A DNA stretch of 64,000 nt from Pomacea canaliculata. Lineage: Eukaryota; Mollusca; Gastropoda; Architaenioglossa; Ampullariidae. The stretch spans positions 13,182,486-13,246,485 of the forward strand of contig NC_037598.1 in the NCBI RefSeq assembly GCF_003073045.1, in the 5' to 3' direction. Positions 37,201 through 46,220 of this stretch are shown one piece after another. Under the pieces are notes generated by a model. That model saw only the letters and a list, made by a program, of their open reading frames with translations. It did no database searches and was not told the DNA's origin. The position numbers were made by a program, and so were the translations under genes. The first letter of the stretch is position 1, and each line of letters starts with the position of its first letter.

Positions 37201-40200
37201 CCATGACTTTTGTCACAGTAAACTTCCCATTTGTTAGCAAATTTGGAAAAGTAAAGCCAATGTCAGGCAAATGTCAGTTGAGAACACTATCTAGGTGGTC
37301 AGATCGTGGAAATACTTGTGTGTAATTTAATTTATGTTTACTTTGACACAGTGGAGACTCCCATCCTGGTCGACATTCACAGGTCCCGTCACTCATGTTG
37401 CATGCGCTACCGTTACATCCCTCTCCACAGGTAAACGTGCAGTTGTCTCCCCAGTATCCCAACATGCAACCTGTTCAATACAAACGGAAAGCCAAAAACA
37501 ACGAAAACGACGAGTAAAAGACAAATAGTATTAACAAAAAAAACAAAACAACAAAAAACAAAGACTTTATATACTTAAAAATAATAGTTGTTGATAGCAG
37601 TGGGCCAATAGAAAAATAATTAAGGCACTTAATATCAAATCTTCGTTTAATGGACACACTTAAATAGGAAAAAAAGAAGGGATACAATGTATGCGAGGGA
37701 ATGTGTGATTTTATGGGAAAGAAGACTTGTCTTGTCAGGGTGTAATAAACATTAAAAACGGATGTTATTAGAGAGGTTTTTAAAACAAGTTTTAACATTT
37801 TACCTAATGCTCTCGGATAATAGCTTCTTAATTCTCCGTCAATACTTGACTACAATTTATTTTGATTACGTTTACTAAAATAAGTAAAACCAGATACCTT
37901 TAAGACAAGTCCCAGTGTCAGAGTCACAATAGTTGTCCTCTCCGGAGCCCTGACACCATGGACTACATTGATACTGGCAGTCATCACCCCACGATCCGTT
38001 TGTACACCCTGAAAAAAGTATTTTAGCAATGAATGATTACCTTATAGGATGAACTTCTACTAGGTAAACTATGTTAAAAGATTAATAAAACTACATTCAC
38101 ACGGGGCATCAACAATTCTATTATTTTTGTTTACCTACTTCCACACGACTGTATCATGATTTAGTAGCGTATTGTATGATTAGTATTACATGACTTTTCT
38201 TAGACAGCCTCTGACACTGAAGTTGGTGGTGTAAAGAGTCTGTCATGTATCACAAGGTCTTTGATCTTGCCACCTCAGGTGGTGGTCTGTGTGGTCACAC
38301 CAAGGTGCAAATCCAATGGCTATGTTGTCCATCTCCATTGCTAGAGAACTTGCCTAGACTTGCTGACCCACAGTTGCAGCACACCTCCCTTCGATGACGA
38401 AGTGGATTTTCCATGCCACACAGCATAAAGGTAGTCCTTCATGCCTTCCTTCAGTGAAAGTGCACGTGGGACAAATATCCTTCAGTAACTCGGTGATCGC
38501 AATCAAAAATCACCCAGGTACGACTGCTCTACCACTATATAAGATCTCTCACATTATCTCTTTTCTGCAAGCGTAAAGTGAGTTGATGATACTGCCGCCA
38601 TTTGCAAACTCGGGATCAGAAGCAGGTTAGTACATGCAATCCCGTTTTAAATGTATACAAAGGAGACAGTATAAAGTTATCGTGGATCCTATTGTAACAT
38701 ACCCCAAATCTGGACTTCACATATGTTTAAGAGTGGCACGGAATCTCCTGCTGAGATGCAGTTTCTAGTGATGTTAACCACTCGTCCATGTTCAGGTGGA
38801 TGAAGGTAAATGCCGGTGGTCACATTTGCTATACCTGAAGACGGGAACGTGTATATCTCTCGTCCATCAAGAGAGACTCGGACACACTGCATTCTTTTCA
38901 GACCTGTAAAATTAATGACCGTTACCTAAACTATGAGAATTGACAAATCTAACAAAGTAAATACTTGCGTACATAAACTTGCATAGACATGTTTCATACA
39001 ACACCGTAGCACATCACATGATTGCTTGACAAACAGTTGCACTCCATGTATGTTGAGTTAAAACCCTGGTTATGTGACAGATCATTACATACTTTCCAGA
39101 AGAATAACTGGTGCAAGAAGAGCAAATGTTTATGGACATGCGTTTTATCCATTAAGAGGATACTGGTGTAGGGGGTTTAAGGGATATATCTTAGGACAAC
39201 CCTGCTTGCTGAAACAAGGAGTAAAGAACTTACAAACATTTGCATTAGCAAAATTCTAACATCACTGTGTCGGCCCTTCTTGCCCTAATTGTAGGTGTCC
39301 ACACCGGCAGAATAAACACCTACTAGCATCAGTTATTTTGCCCCCGTCATCATTATTACCAAAAACGCATACTGTGTCACAGCAATGAATCCATGACCTT
39401 TTTCGCACCTACTATAGAAACCAGTTTATCATTATTAATGTCATACGATTCCTACGTTTTACCTTTAATATTTTACATGACGGTTCATCTGATTAGGGTT
39501 TTGTTTCCAAAAATGTGTTGAGGAGAATATTTGTAGGCTAAGCTGATCCCAGACTATTTCTACTTTGACCATTTCAAATGTTTTTGGTTTCACGAATTTA
39601 CTCCTATGGATGCCATGGTATTTTGTTTACAAGTAACCGCTACGAAAACTGCATTATACATCCCATATACTAAATGTGTAATGTGCTGCTAATGATAGAA
39701 TACGAAAGACTCCAGTCAACTACATCAGGCACATAATGCTACGATAGTCTTTATGACATAATTTGTCTGAAGTACGAAATTTCAGTTAGTTTAATTATAC
39801 TTGATCTCTTTATTCTCACTTCCAGTACGTGCGTAGATGGTGACTTCATGAACAGAAAAGTTTTGTCCCAGATCCACCCACCAGAAAGGGCTGTTGTCGG
39901 ATGTTGATGTGTGGATGCAGTTCGGCGGTGAACTGCTGAGTTGGAAATAGGTGTTAATTAATCCGTTTATAGCAGCAGAGCAGTTTCCAGAATATTTTGT
40001 ATATTCATTATACCGTGAACTGGTATCGCATGCTTTATTAAGAGCCAAGTTCCCTGTAACACAAAGTAGACTTTATCAAAAGATATGCAGGATAGTGATA
40101 TGAATCATTGAATCGTTAGAAGTGAAACGTACTTTAAAAGCTTATAGCTACACAGCAGCTAGCGAAATTACTTTTCAAAATATGAGGAAGAAAGAAAACA

Positions 40201-41736
40201 AAACGACATATTTAAATAGATTAAATACAAATTACAGGTGACAGATGCCCCCTTATAAACCATTCCTCGTGATGTATGTTGTTTTTGTGAAATGCGTTCG
40301 TGCCTCCCAATTCTTAAGGACGGTAACTGCATGGTCTGCCTGGTCTCTACACCGGATGTTGCTTCATCTCTCATACATCTCGTCCTATGATACAATCCAT
40401 GGAGTATATCGTGTATACCGACCCTTGAGCTGTCGTCCACACTCAACATGGAACTTACCTTGTCAGCTCTGGGGTTAAACACATCTGGAGTATAATACAT
40501 TCTGTGACCCTGTATAACTACACCATTTCATTCTGTGTGGGATTTCATGTGTGTATCCTACATGGTATATATATATATATCCACCTACTGTCAACACTTT
40601 AGCAACTGTGAGTGTTTAATTTCACTTTGTTCGCTGGCTTTCTAGGTTAGAACTGGGTCGGCAAGAAGAGAGTGATACGAAGGAGTGTATGGTAGAGTGA
40701 GAGGTGAAAACTGGGACCAACCGACATTTTGTTGAGGTGATACTTAAAATCAGTTGAGATTTATTGTAGTGATAAGAGAAAGCATGTGACTTTTATTGCT
40801 GATATAATCATCCTATGTTTACACAGCCTTTCAGTTAAAGTATTTGTGAAATGGATAAATTACCCTGAAATGGTGACCAGAAGTATTTTAGCTTAGAAAA
40901 TGTATATTATTGTTTATTACCCTCCCTTGCTGTGGTCGTATTGACACCTAGTGTTTTGGCACGGTGTATGAGTCAGGTGTAAGCGACAGTAGTCAGGGTC
41001 TGTTTACTGTTAGTGGAGTTTGCTATTTGTGATTGTTTCGTGTTAATCCTTCACTAGGCAGCGATCACATATTCAGACCTTCTCAGCTTAATGCACTCGT
41101 TGTGTTTGTGGAAAAAATGTGTAGTTGTCTTGCATGACTTGTCAGACACGTGAGTTCTCGACACTCTATACCCTTCCGGAAACGGATACCTGGTTGCCCA
41201 AGTGGTTAGAACACTAGTGTCTGATATCCGTGTAAGACTTCCCTGTGTCACCCAGGTATCGACAATGGGTACTTACCACCATGGAGGGTACAGGAAGGTA
41301 AAACGGGGACAGAAAGATATACACTTCACTAGTTTTAAGCTCAAGAAAAGCGTTTTCACTACCACCTCACACTTTAATTATCGGCCTAAACAGGTTAGGA
41401 TGTGGATATAAGGTTAATTTTGTTACATTCAATTGTCTGCTCAATTCTCGTTACAACACACAATAAACTTGCACATTCAACACTACAGTAATAAGTGACA
41501 AGAGTGTTTGTCAGAGTGACAAAGCACAGCGCACTCCATGGAAAATCGTGACTTCATTAATGACTAATTAGAACAAGGTTACTGACCAAGACTTACCATT
41601 CATTTGATAGAAGAACAAGAATTATGTAACACTGCCTGTACTTACTCATTCGCTCTACCTGTGCAGTTGTTAAGAGGAGTATTTCAGTGAACACACACAC
41701 TGCCACAATCCATGTGCAGGTAGGACCTTCCATCAT
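24985..41736 (-). CDS. Gene A: lectin-like/EGF receptor tyrosine phosphatase with damaged D1
   Basis: Exons: 41646-41736 (signal peptide), 39820-40053 and 38703-38903 (lectin-like), 37898-38008 (Cys-rich), EGF 37342-37470, 33594-33725, 33118-33249, 32791-32922, 32357-32485, 31853-31999, membrane 31533-31629, juxtamembrane 30863-31008, D1 remnants 30676-30712, 30250-30347, 29596-29908, 29076-29215, 28417-28552, 28108-28248, then D2 27848-27947, 27465-27538, 27021-27161, 26648-26776, 25978-26126, 25345-25480, 24985-25056. Against gene B, three exons after the juxtamembrane exon are absent, exon 30676-30712 has donor AT instead of GT, and exon 29596-29908 contains an hAT element. Every other exon has the same length and phase as in B. 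Leaving out both damaged exons gives a continuous frame of 998 codons. So it may be a young pseudogene or a receptor with a shortened D1; transcript data would decide. Confidence 0.8.
29177..29332 (-). repeat. 52-bp tandem repeat of a splice acceptor and exon start
   Basis: Three copies (29177-29228, 29229-29280, 29281 to about 29332, the last decayed, with weaker traces to about 29,450). Each unit contains the acceptor TTACAG and the first bases of the exon starting GGDQRTVSQYHYL. The innermost copy belongs to the real exon 29076-29215. Use of the outer acceptor adds 52 nt and breaks the frame. Gene B has one copy only (49,996 border). Confidence 0.85.
29676..29851. mobile_element. hAT-like MITE inside a coding exon of gene A (176 bp)
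   Basis: Ends CAGGCCTGTTCTTAG and CTAAGCACGGCCCTG are imperfect inverted repeats. The 8-bp flank CACGTGAC is present on both sides (29,668-29,675 and 29,852-29,859). Removing the element and one flank copy restores exactly the 129-nt exon length found in gene B, which fixes the boundaries. The element is GC-rich, unlike its surroundings, and carries no coding capacity. Confidence 0.93.
30863..31629 (-). CDS. Gene A membrane segment and juxtamembrane exon
   Basis: 31533-31629 encodes a membrane segment (core IVGSVVAAAVAVVIVIAILY). 30863-31008 encodes a basic start (RRQQHKGSRPR) and an acidic Ser-rich stretch (DDAESEIESEQ). It aligns in position and phase with gene B exon 52787-52896. The next B exon (175 codons with several tyrosines) has no counterpart between 30,713 and 30,862. 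Confidence 0.8.
33870..36943. mobile_element. PIF/Harbinger-type transposon with nested LINE
   Basis: Long terminal inverted repeats beginning GGCTGGTGTGCACAAGCG (left) and GGCTGATGTGCACAAGCG (right, complement), extending about 120 bp imperfectly, with 3-bp flanks CAG on both sides (33,867-33,869 and 36,944-36,946). Plus strand about 34,229-34,347 reads DLYDDVELYARFRFRRVDIL, like the N-terminal part of Harbinger transposase/HARBI1. Minus strand about 34,357-34,455 reads WKDIAVAISARGEQKREW, like the Myb/SANT protein these elements also encode. Both are broken. It lies in an intron of gene A. Confidence 0.8.
35160..36600 (-). mobile_element. Decayed LINE inside the Harbinger element
   Basis: Minus-strand open stretches (35490-36002 and 35969-36184) and a disrupted upstream part encode the 3' end of a non-LTR retrotransposon polyprotein: LLLPDPPDFVINDIQKSIF and FVWNGKNDKINRK (broken region near 36,330-36,430), then LKRLQIRVLHRIWATRVILF and the CSLCRDDKENIQHIF zinc-knuckle region. 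Frames are shifted and truncated. Ends are approximate. A T run at 36,583-36,600 marks the high-coordinate side. Confidence 0.75.
37898..40053 (-). CDS. Gene A fucolectin-like domain and Cys-rich module
   Basis: 39820-40053 encodes the first half (CSAAING, PPNCIHTSTSDNSPFWWVDLG, ending IYARTG). 38703-38903 encodes the second half (RMQCVRVSLDGREIYTFP, ending ICEVQIWG). 37898-38008 encodes a module with SWGDDCQYQCSPWCQ. The fold call rests on the order CSAAI, NCIHT, W-VDLG and IY-R strands as in F-type lectin/F5-8C families. The spacing from the IHT His to the Arg is 27 residues, not the 24 of the classical fucose motif. Confidence 0.75.
38009..38702. other. Intron of gene A without recognised feature
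   Basis: Spacer between the Cys-rich and second lectin-like exons. A GC-richer stretch (about 38,200-38,580) may be an old mobile-element fragment, but I could not assign it. No reliable coding frame. Confidence 0.4.
41646..41736 (-). CDS. Gene A signal-peptide exon
   Basis: Starts MMEGPTCTWIVAVCVF and continues TEILLLTTAQVERM to donor GTAAGT. The Met pair at 41,731-41,736 is chosen because it matches the starts of C, D and E and directly precedes the hydrophobic core. An upstream in-frame Met (41,790) would add a charged leader before it and lies upstream of the probable TATA box. Confidence 0.8.
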
Positions 41737-41777
41737 GACTTCAGGTCTGACTTTTGACTTCCTGGTCGACAAGTATG

Positions 41778-41784
41778 TTTTATA
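41778..41784 (-). promoter_or_regulatory. Candidate TATA box of gene A
   Basis: TATAAAA on the minus strand, about 45 nt upstream of the chosen start codon, giving an expected transcription start about 15-20 nt before the ATG. No other core element was identified. Confidence 0.5.
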
Positions 41785-42439
41785 GCTCATTCTTAAGCAT
41801 TGATAAAAATGCTATACATCTAAACCTCCTTTGCACTTTGGTAATGTAAACTAAACAAAGAAACAGAGATGTGCTGAATGTAGTCTCTTTTTCTCTAAGG
41901 TTTCTCTGTGTTTTTTCTCTCTCTATCTCGGTGTGTGGATGTGTGTAAAAGAGAGAAAAGATTGTGTATACAGGATATCCTAGGTGCACGATAAGTGTAT
42001 GTGTTTACCCCCCAAAGACGAGATATTTATATAGCCTAGTCACACACTGATCAACAGAGTTAAGTACTTCAAAAACAGGCCGACATATTGAAATGTTCGC
42101 TGAGCAGGTGCATTACTTTTATGTATCTTTTCTATGACATTCCATCGATGTGACCGTGCGTTTGATTATCAAATGATAAATTATTCTCTCGCTTATTGCT
42201 GTAGCTTTTTAAAAGTTGGCTGAAATGTGTCTACCAACTCAAAACTGATAGGAAAATTAGAGGAATGTCCTAAATGTGCATTCGATAAAGTACAGTTTAG
42301 TCTTGATATTTCTTACGCTCAGGATTTGTTCCTTTTTTAAAAACCTAGCTTTAACATCCGGAAACTCAATGGTGTTGTAAATAATACAAAAGTATCGTTA
42401 TCTAAACAGCAGATTTTCCTTCCTAGTTTGTCACGAACC

Positions 42440-43130
42440 AGTCTGTGTCAAGCCAAGTCTGTGCCTGTGTTTCTCTCAGCGCTGGGGACGCCCCGGTAAT
42501 AGACTGGCTTACAGCAGACGACATCTGACGTCATAGTCCAGGCTATTTTTATCCGGGTCACACGGGGAAAGGTCGAGGCCTTTTTGCGCTTGCTGTAGCA
42601 ACGCATGACGTCATGCCCATGTTAGGTCACGCGTCGTCTGCTTGATGCTGAGTCTGCTGCTTTGTAGCAATGGGGGTTCGCTGGTCATTGCCCCTCCCAT
42701 CCCTGTCTGTAGTTTTGGCGTGAAAAGCCTTAAGCGTCACGTGAGTGTTGTGGGCGCTGGTCATTGGTTCCCGCCCCTGGGAGACAATTAATGTAGCGAA
42801 CCCCACAGCGTAGCGGGTTGTTGTGAAAGGTCAGAGGCCGCCTGGGCAGGGTGCCCTGTGTTTACGCAGTAGCCAGGAGTGACCACACAAGCTAAGGGTG
42901 GACTGGGATGCTGTTACTGAGTGGACACAGTAGCCAGTAGAGCCAGTGGAAATCTTTAGGGCGGGTGCAAGTACAGTAGCCGGTTGGTGACCACGAGGGT
43001 CTGAGTAAGACAGGAGTGGGCTTCCGGTACTGTTGGTTGTGAGCGGATGACCGGACATATCACAAGCCGCGTGAGTGAGTGCCTGATTCTTGATTAACAG
43101 ACGAGAGGCTGCGTGTACTCTGTGTTAGGG
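42440..43130. other. GC-rich island upstream of gene A
   Basis: Markedly richer in G+C and CpG than its surroundings (for example CCGGGTCACACGGGG near 42,555 and GCGAACCCCACAGCG near 42,796). It ends near a T run (43,138-43,154). No coding frame with a recognisable product. It could be a distal promoter/CpG island of gene A or an old mobile element. Confidence 0.35.
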
Positions 43131-43317
43131 TTAATACTTTTTTTTTTTTTTTTTGCTAATAGAGGGGCTGCATTAGAGTACCCCATTCGTTGCAATTGAG
43201 TGCTATAAATGTATTTCTTCTGTTGGTGTCACTGGACCTCATGAAAAAAATAGGAACAGCCATAAAAATCCGTACTGGGGGCAACGTACACCATCTAAAC
43301 ACAGCGTACGACTAGAC

Positions 43318-43763
43318 CAGTGATGCCCAACCTTTTTCGGCCTGCGGGCCATACACATTTCCGACATGAGTGTCACGGGCCGCTTCACCGCAAAAATGCA
43401 AAAAAAAAAAATAATAAATAAAGAGAGCAGATACCATTTTTATTAGAAATAAGTTGTACTTACCATTAATTATGCAGTAATTAGTGGGATATTTGAAGTT
43501 GTTTACGGCTGAATGTACGGCTTCATCGTAGAGACACCAAGTCGGAGCACTGAATCGAAATGTTCGTCCATGGAAAAAAAGATTGAGAGACGCCCCTACG
43601 TAGGGATAAATACTTCTTCTTCCATTTTTTTCGTTTTTTAGGTCTTTTTTTTTATTATGACTAACATGCCGATTTCCTGCACTGTGGGCAGAATTTTCGC
43701 GGGCCGGATGGCACCGCGTCGCGGGCCGGATATGGCCCGCGGGCCGTAGGTTGGGCATCCCTG
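43318..43763. mobile_element. Non-autonomous hAT-like element (446 bp)
   Basis: Ends CAGTGATGCCCAACC and GGTTGGGCATCCCTG; 8-bp target duplication GACTAGAC at 43,310-43,317 and 43,764-43,771. Same family as 19,277-19,777 in reverse orientation, sharing an AT-rich core and GC-rich subterminal parts. It lies between genes A and B. Confidence 0.85.
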
Positions 43764-43771
43764 GACTAGAC

Positions 43772-45324
43772 CATTCACGGGATTTGCACAAGTTGGTTAG
43801 CACTACAGAACAGTAGTAATTACAGTCCGCCACAAAGTATTTCCACAATCTGCTTATAAAACATAAAAATACTTTATTCTTTATAGGATTTGAACCTTTA
43901 CAGATGGCTGTATGGCTGAGTGCGAAGGCAGAAGATAAATAAATGCCAATTGTTATCGCCTCGGCTATACCAGAGAGCGTTTCCATTCAAATGTTGACAA
44001 ACATGTTTTAGTCTTAGTTGTCTAGTCTTGAGCACACATTTGAATATTCAGATGGAAAGTATCAAACAACAACAAAAATCGTAAAATCTACAAAAATCAC
44101 GTCTTTGATTTTGCTTAAGTAATACATTATCACAAATAAACACTGCTGACAAGCAAAAAAGCTTAAAAACTAAGCCCGTAAACATAAAAATGTTAAAAAG
44201 AACTTAGCAGTAGTTTTAAAAAAGCATGTAGTGATGATGAGTTTGAGCAAAACTATACAGCATTAAGAAAAGTCACTTAAAGTAGTACTTGGAAAGGTAT
44301 CTAGAAACAATATAATAAAATAAAAACTTTTAAGGAGATAGTCTCTTGTTTGAGGGACAAATTCATAAACCAAACCCGTGAAATTAATTGCTATCTTAGT
44401 TTAAACTAAACCTAAAGCAATGGAGGTTCTGAGAGGCGTGCTTGAACTTTACATATATCAAAATTAACTGTGTATTGGCTACCCGAGAGGTATATAGACT
44501 TTACCTTCGTGGACACAGAATATGTTGAAAGGCTGTCAAATTTTGTTTCCCGTTTCTGAGAAAATCATGTATCTGGGTAGAGCAAGGAAGTAAATTTCCC
44601 TTCTAATGTCAGACTAACCTGCGCACTTTAAAATACTTTCTATTATCTTGGTATGTTTCAAGTGTTTTTCTAAACAAATTAATGTATTGAAATAAATAAC
44701 TGGGTTATTATCACATGATAACATATAACGTATTGCCACCTTCAGTGTTTCAATGATTATTAGCAAAACAATGTGCCCTCTCAAAATATAGATGTGTATA
44801 TTCAAATAAATAGAAGGGTTAGTATTACATGACTAGATATGCCTTATAGTGTTTAATGACGATTATTTTGTATATATATAATGTAAATGTAATAAGATAA
44901 TATATAGATATATAAATAGAAAGAAGCACAGGGCACTTTTAAAAAATAGGTACATATAAATTTTGTACAGAAAGTTATCAATGGTTTATAGAAAAATATA
45001 AACATTAAAAAATTAGCCATCAATCAGTTTTCCTTTTCTTACTGACCAGTCTTCGCAAAAAGGTTCGACTGTCTCGCACGCGCCCTACCTTTCAGTGTCA
45101 GGTGTTTTTGTGTTAAATTCGTTGATAATAGTGAAACGAATGGAGGAGGTTACTAGTTAAATATAGTAAGCATGTCACTGGCTCAGCATACTCAACAGGT
45201 TACTGGTTAAACTTATTAAGCAGATGACTGGGTAGACATCCTGAACAGGTCATTTTTTAAAGTTACATTTTCACAAAATCTTACCAAATATGGGGAAACT
45301 ACTACACGATATGGCAGTACTTAC
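43772..45324. other. AT-rich spacer without recognised feature
   Basis: No coding exon, RNA gene or element was recognised. Only short open frames without family resemblance. Confidence 0.5.
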
Positions 45325-45407
45325 TCATCTGTTGGTTCTGGGTGACACATGAAAGCTAGATTTCTGTAAGTACTCAGAGAGAGCAAATTGCTGAACAGCC
45401 ACTGCAT
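45325..45407 (-). pseudogene. Relic first exon downstream of gene B
   Basis: The minus strand starts MQWLFSNLLSLS. Another frame reads VLTEI, stop, then TQNQQM directly before GTAAGT, which matches VFTEI...TAQVERM and the donor of gene A. The exon has 83 nt and ends in the wrong phase (expected 1 mod 3), so a frame change has occurred. No following lectin-like exon is found on the low-coordinate side before gene A's promoter region. Best read as the remains of a lost family member. Confidence 0.5.
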
Positions 45408-46220
45408 GGCATTATCTTGAAATCAAGGTTCTTTTTAATTTCCTGTTATATGGCTTTAAGATGTAAAAGTAACATGATCAGCAACTATTTTCTTTGGAGC
45501 TAGGATAATAACAACAATCTGCCAGCCTTTGCACTGGCTCTATTATTTTACATCTTTGACCAGTTTTCAAGGAAGACGGTCAACTTAACATCAGGAAAAA
45601 CAATTTTCATGACATTTGATTCCGTTCCTGATAATAAAATATTTTCCTCGCAACATTTTCTGCTTTAAAATATGTCTAACGACAGCAACAGTATAATTTG
45701 GACACCATCCTGAACTTAGTGTTTAAGAAGCTATCATAAAAATGTATTCATATGCTGAGAACTCATAAAGAGTATATATACATATACAATTATTAAACTG
45801 TTATAGTCTATAGAATCTTCAAGAGTATATAAAAGTCTGCCTTAAAAACACTTACATAACTATTGCCCTAAACTGAAAATAAAACAGTAGAAAGTACTGG
45901 CATACACTAACATTTAAAGATGTGGTACACAAGCTAACAAATGTCAGTACAGGTAGTTAGACTATGTGACAGGTTCAGAACACAATACATCTTAGTGTCC
46001 TGTATTGGTTGTAACAAATAACGAGTTATATTTCTTTATATTGTTGTGATTACAATTTAAAATGTCATCCAAAACTGAAATAAGTAGTTTGGCAGTGAAA
46101 TGAATACAACACAAGCGCACACAGAAATCTTTGATTGTTGAAACTGGCTTGTCAGTGTTATTTTTGAGGACGCCCGTTTCAATAACAATTCAAACGACAA
46201 GTGTGAAAGTTGTAGACTGG

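Larger units (their letters stand above)
31853..37470 (-). repeat. Gene A EGF exon array (six repeats)
   Basis: EGF exons 37342-37470 (GYWGDNCTFTCGEGC), 33594-33725, 33118-33249, 32791-32922, 32357-32485 (GHWGDNCSNSC) and 31853-31999. Exon 32357-32485 keeps phase 1 only with donor GTAGGT. In 31853-31999 the usual donor is not used and the frame runs 15 nt further (RQSTSG) to GTGAGA before the membrane exon. A 3-kb transposon lies in the intron between the first and second repeat. Confidence 0.82.

Noticed and set aside
38200..38580. Possible retroelement fragment
   Set aside because: GC-richer than surroundings, but no frame or motif on either strand could be assigned to a family.
43312..43986. 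224-residue minus-strand reading frame, the longest in the window
   Set aside because: Two thirds of it run through the hAT-like element at 43,318-43,763 and its poly-A-rich core; no resemblance to a protein family.
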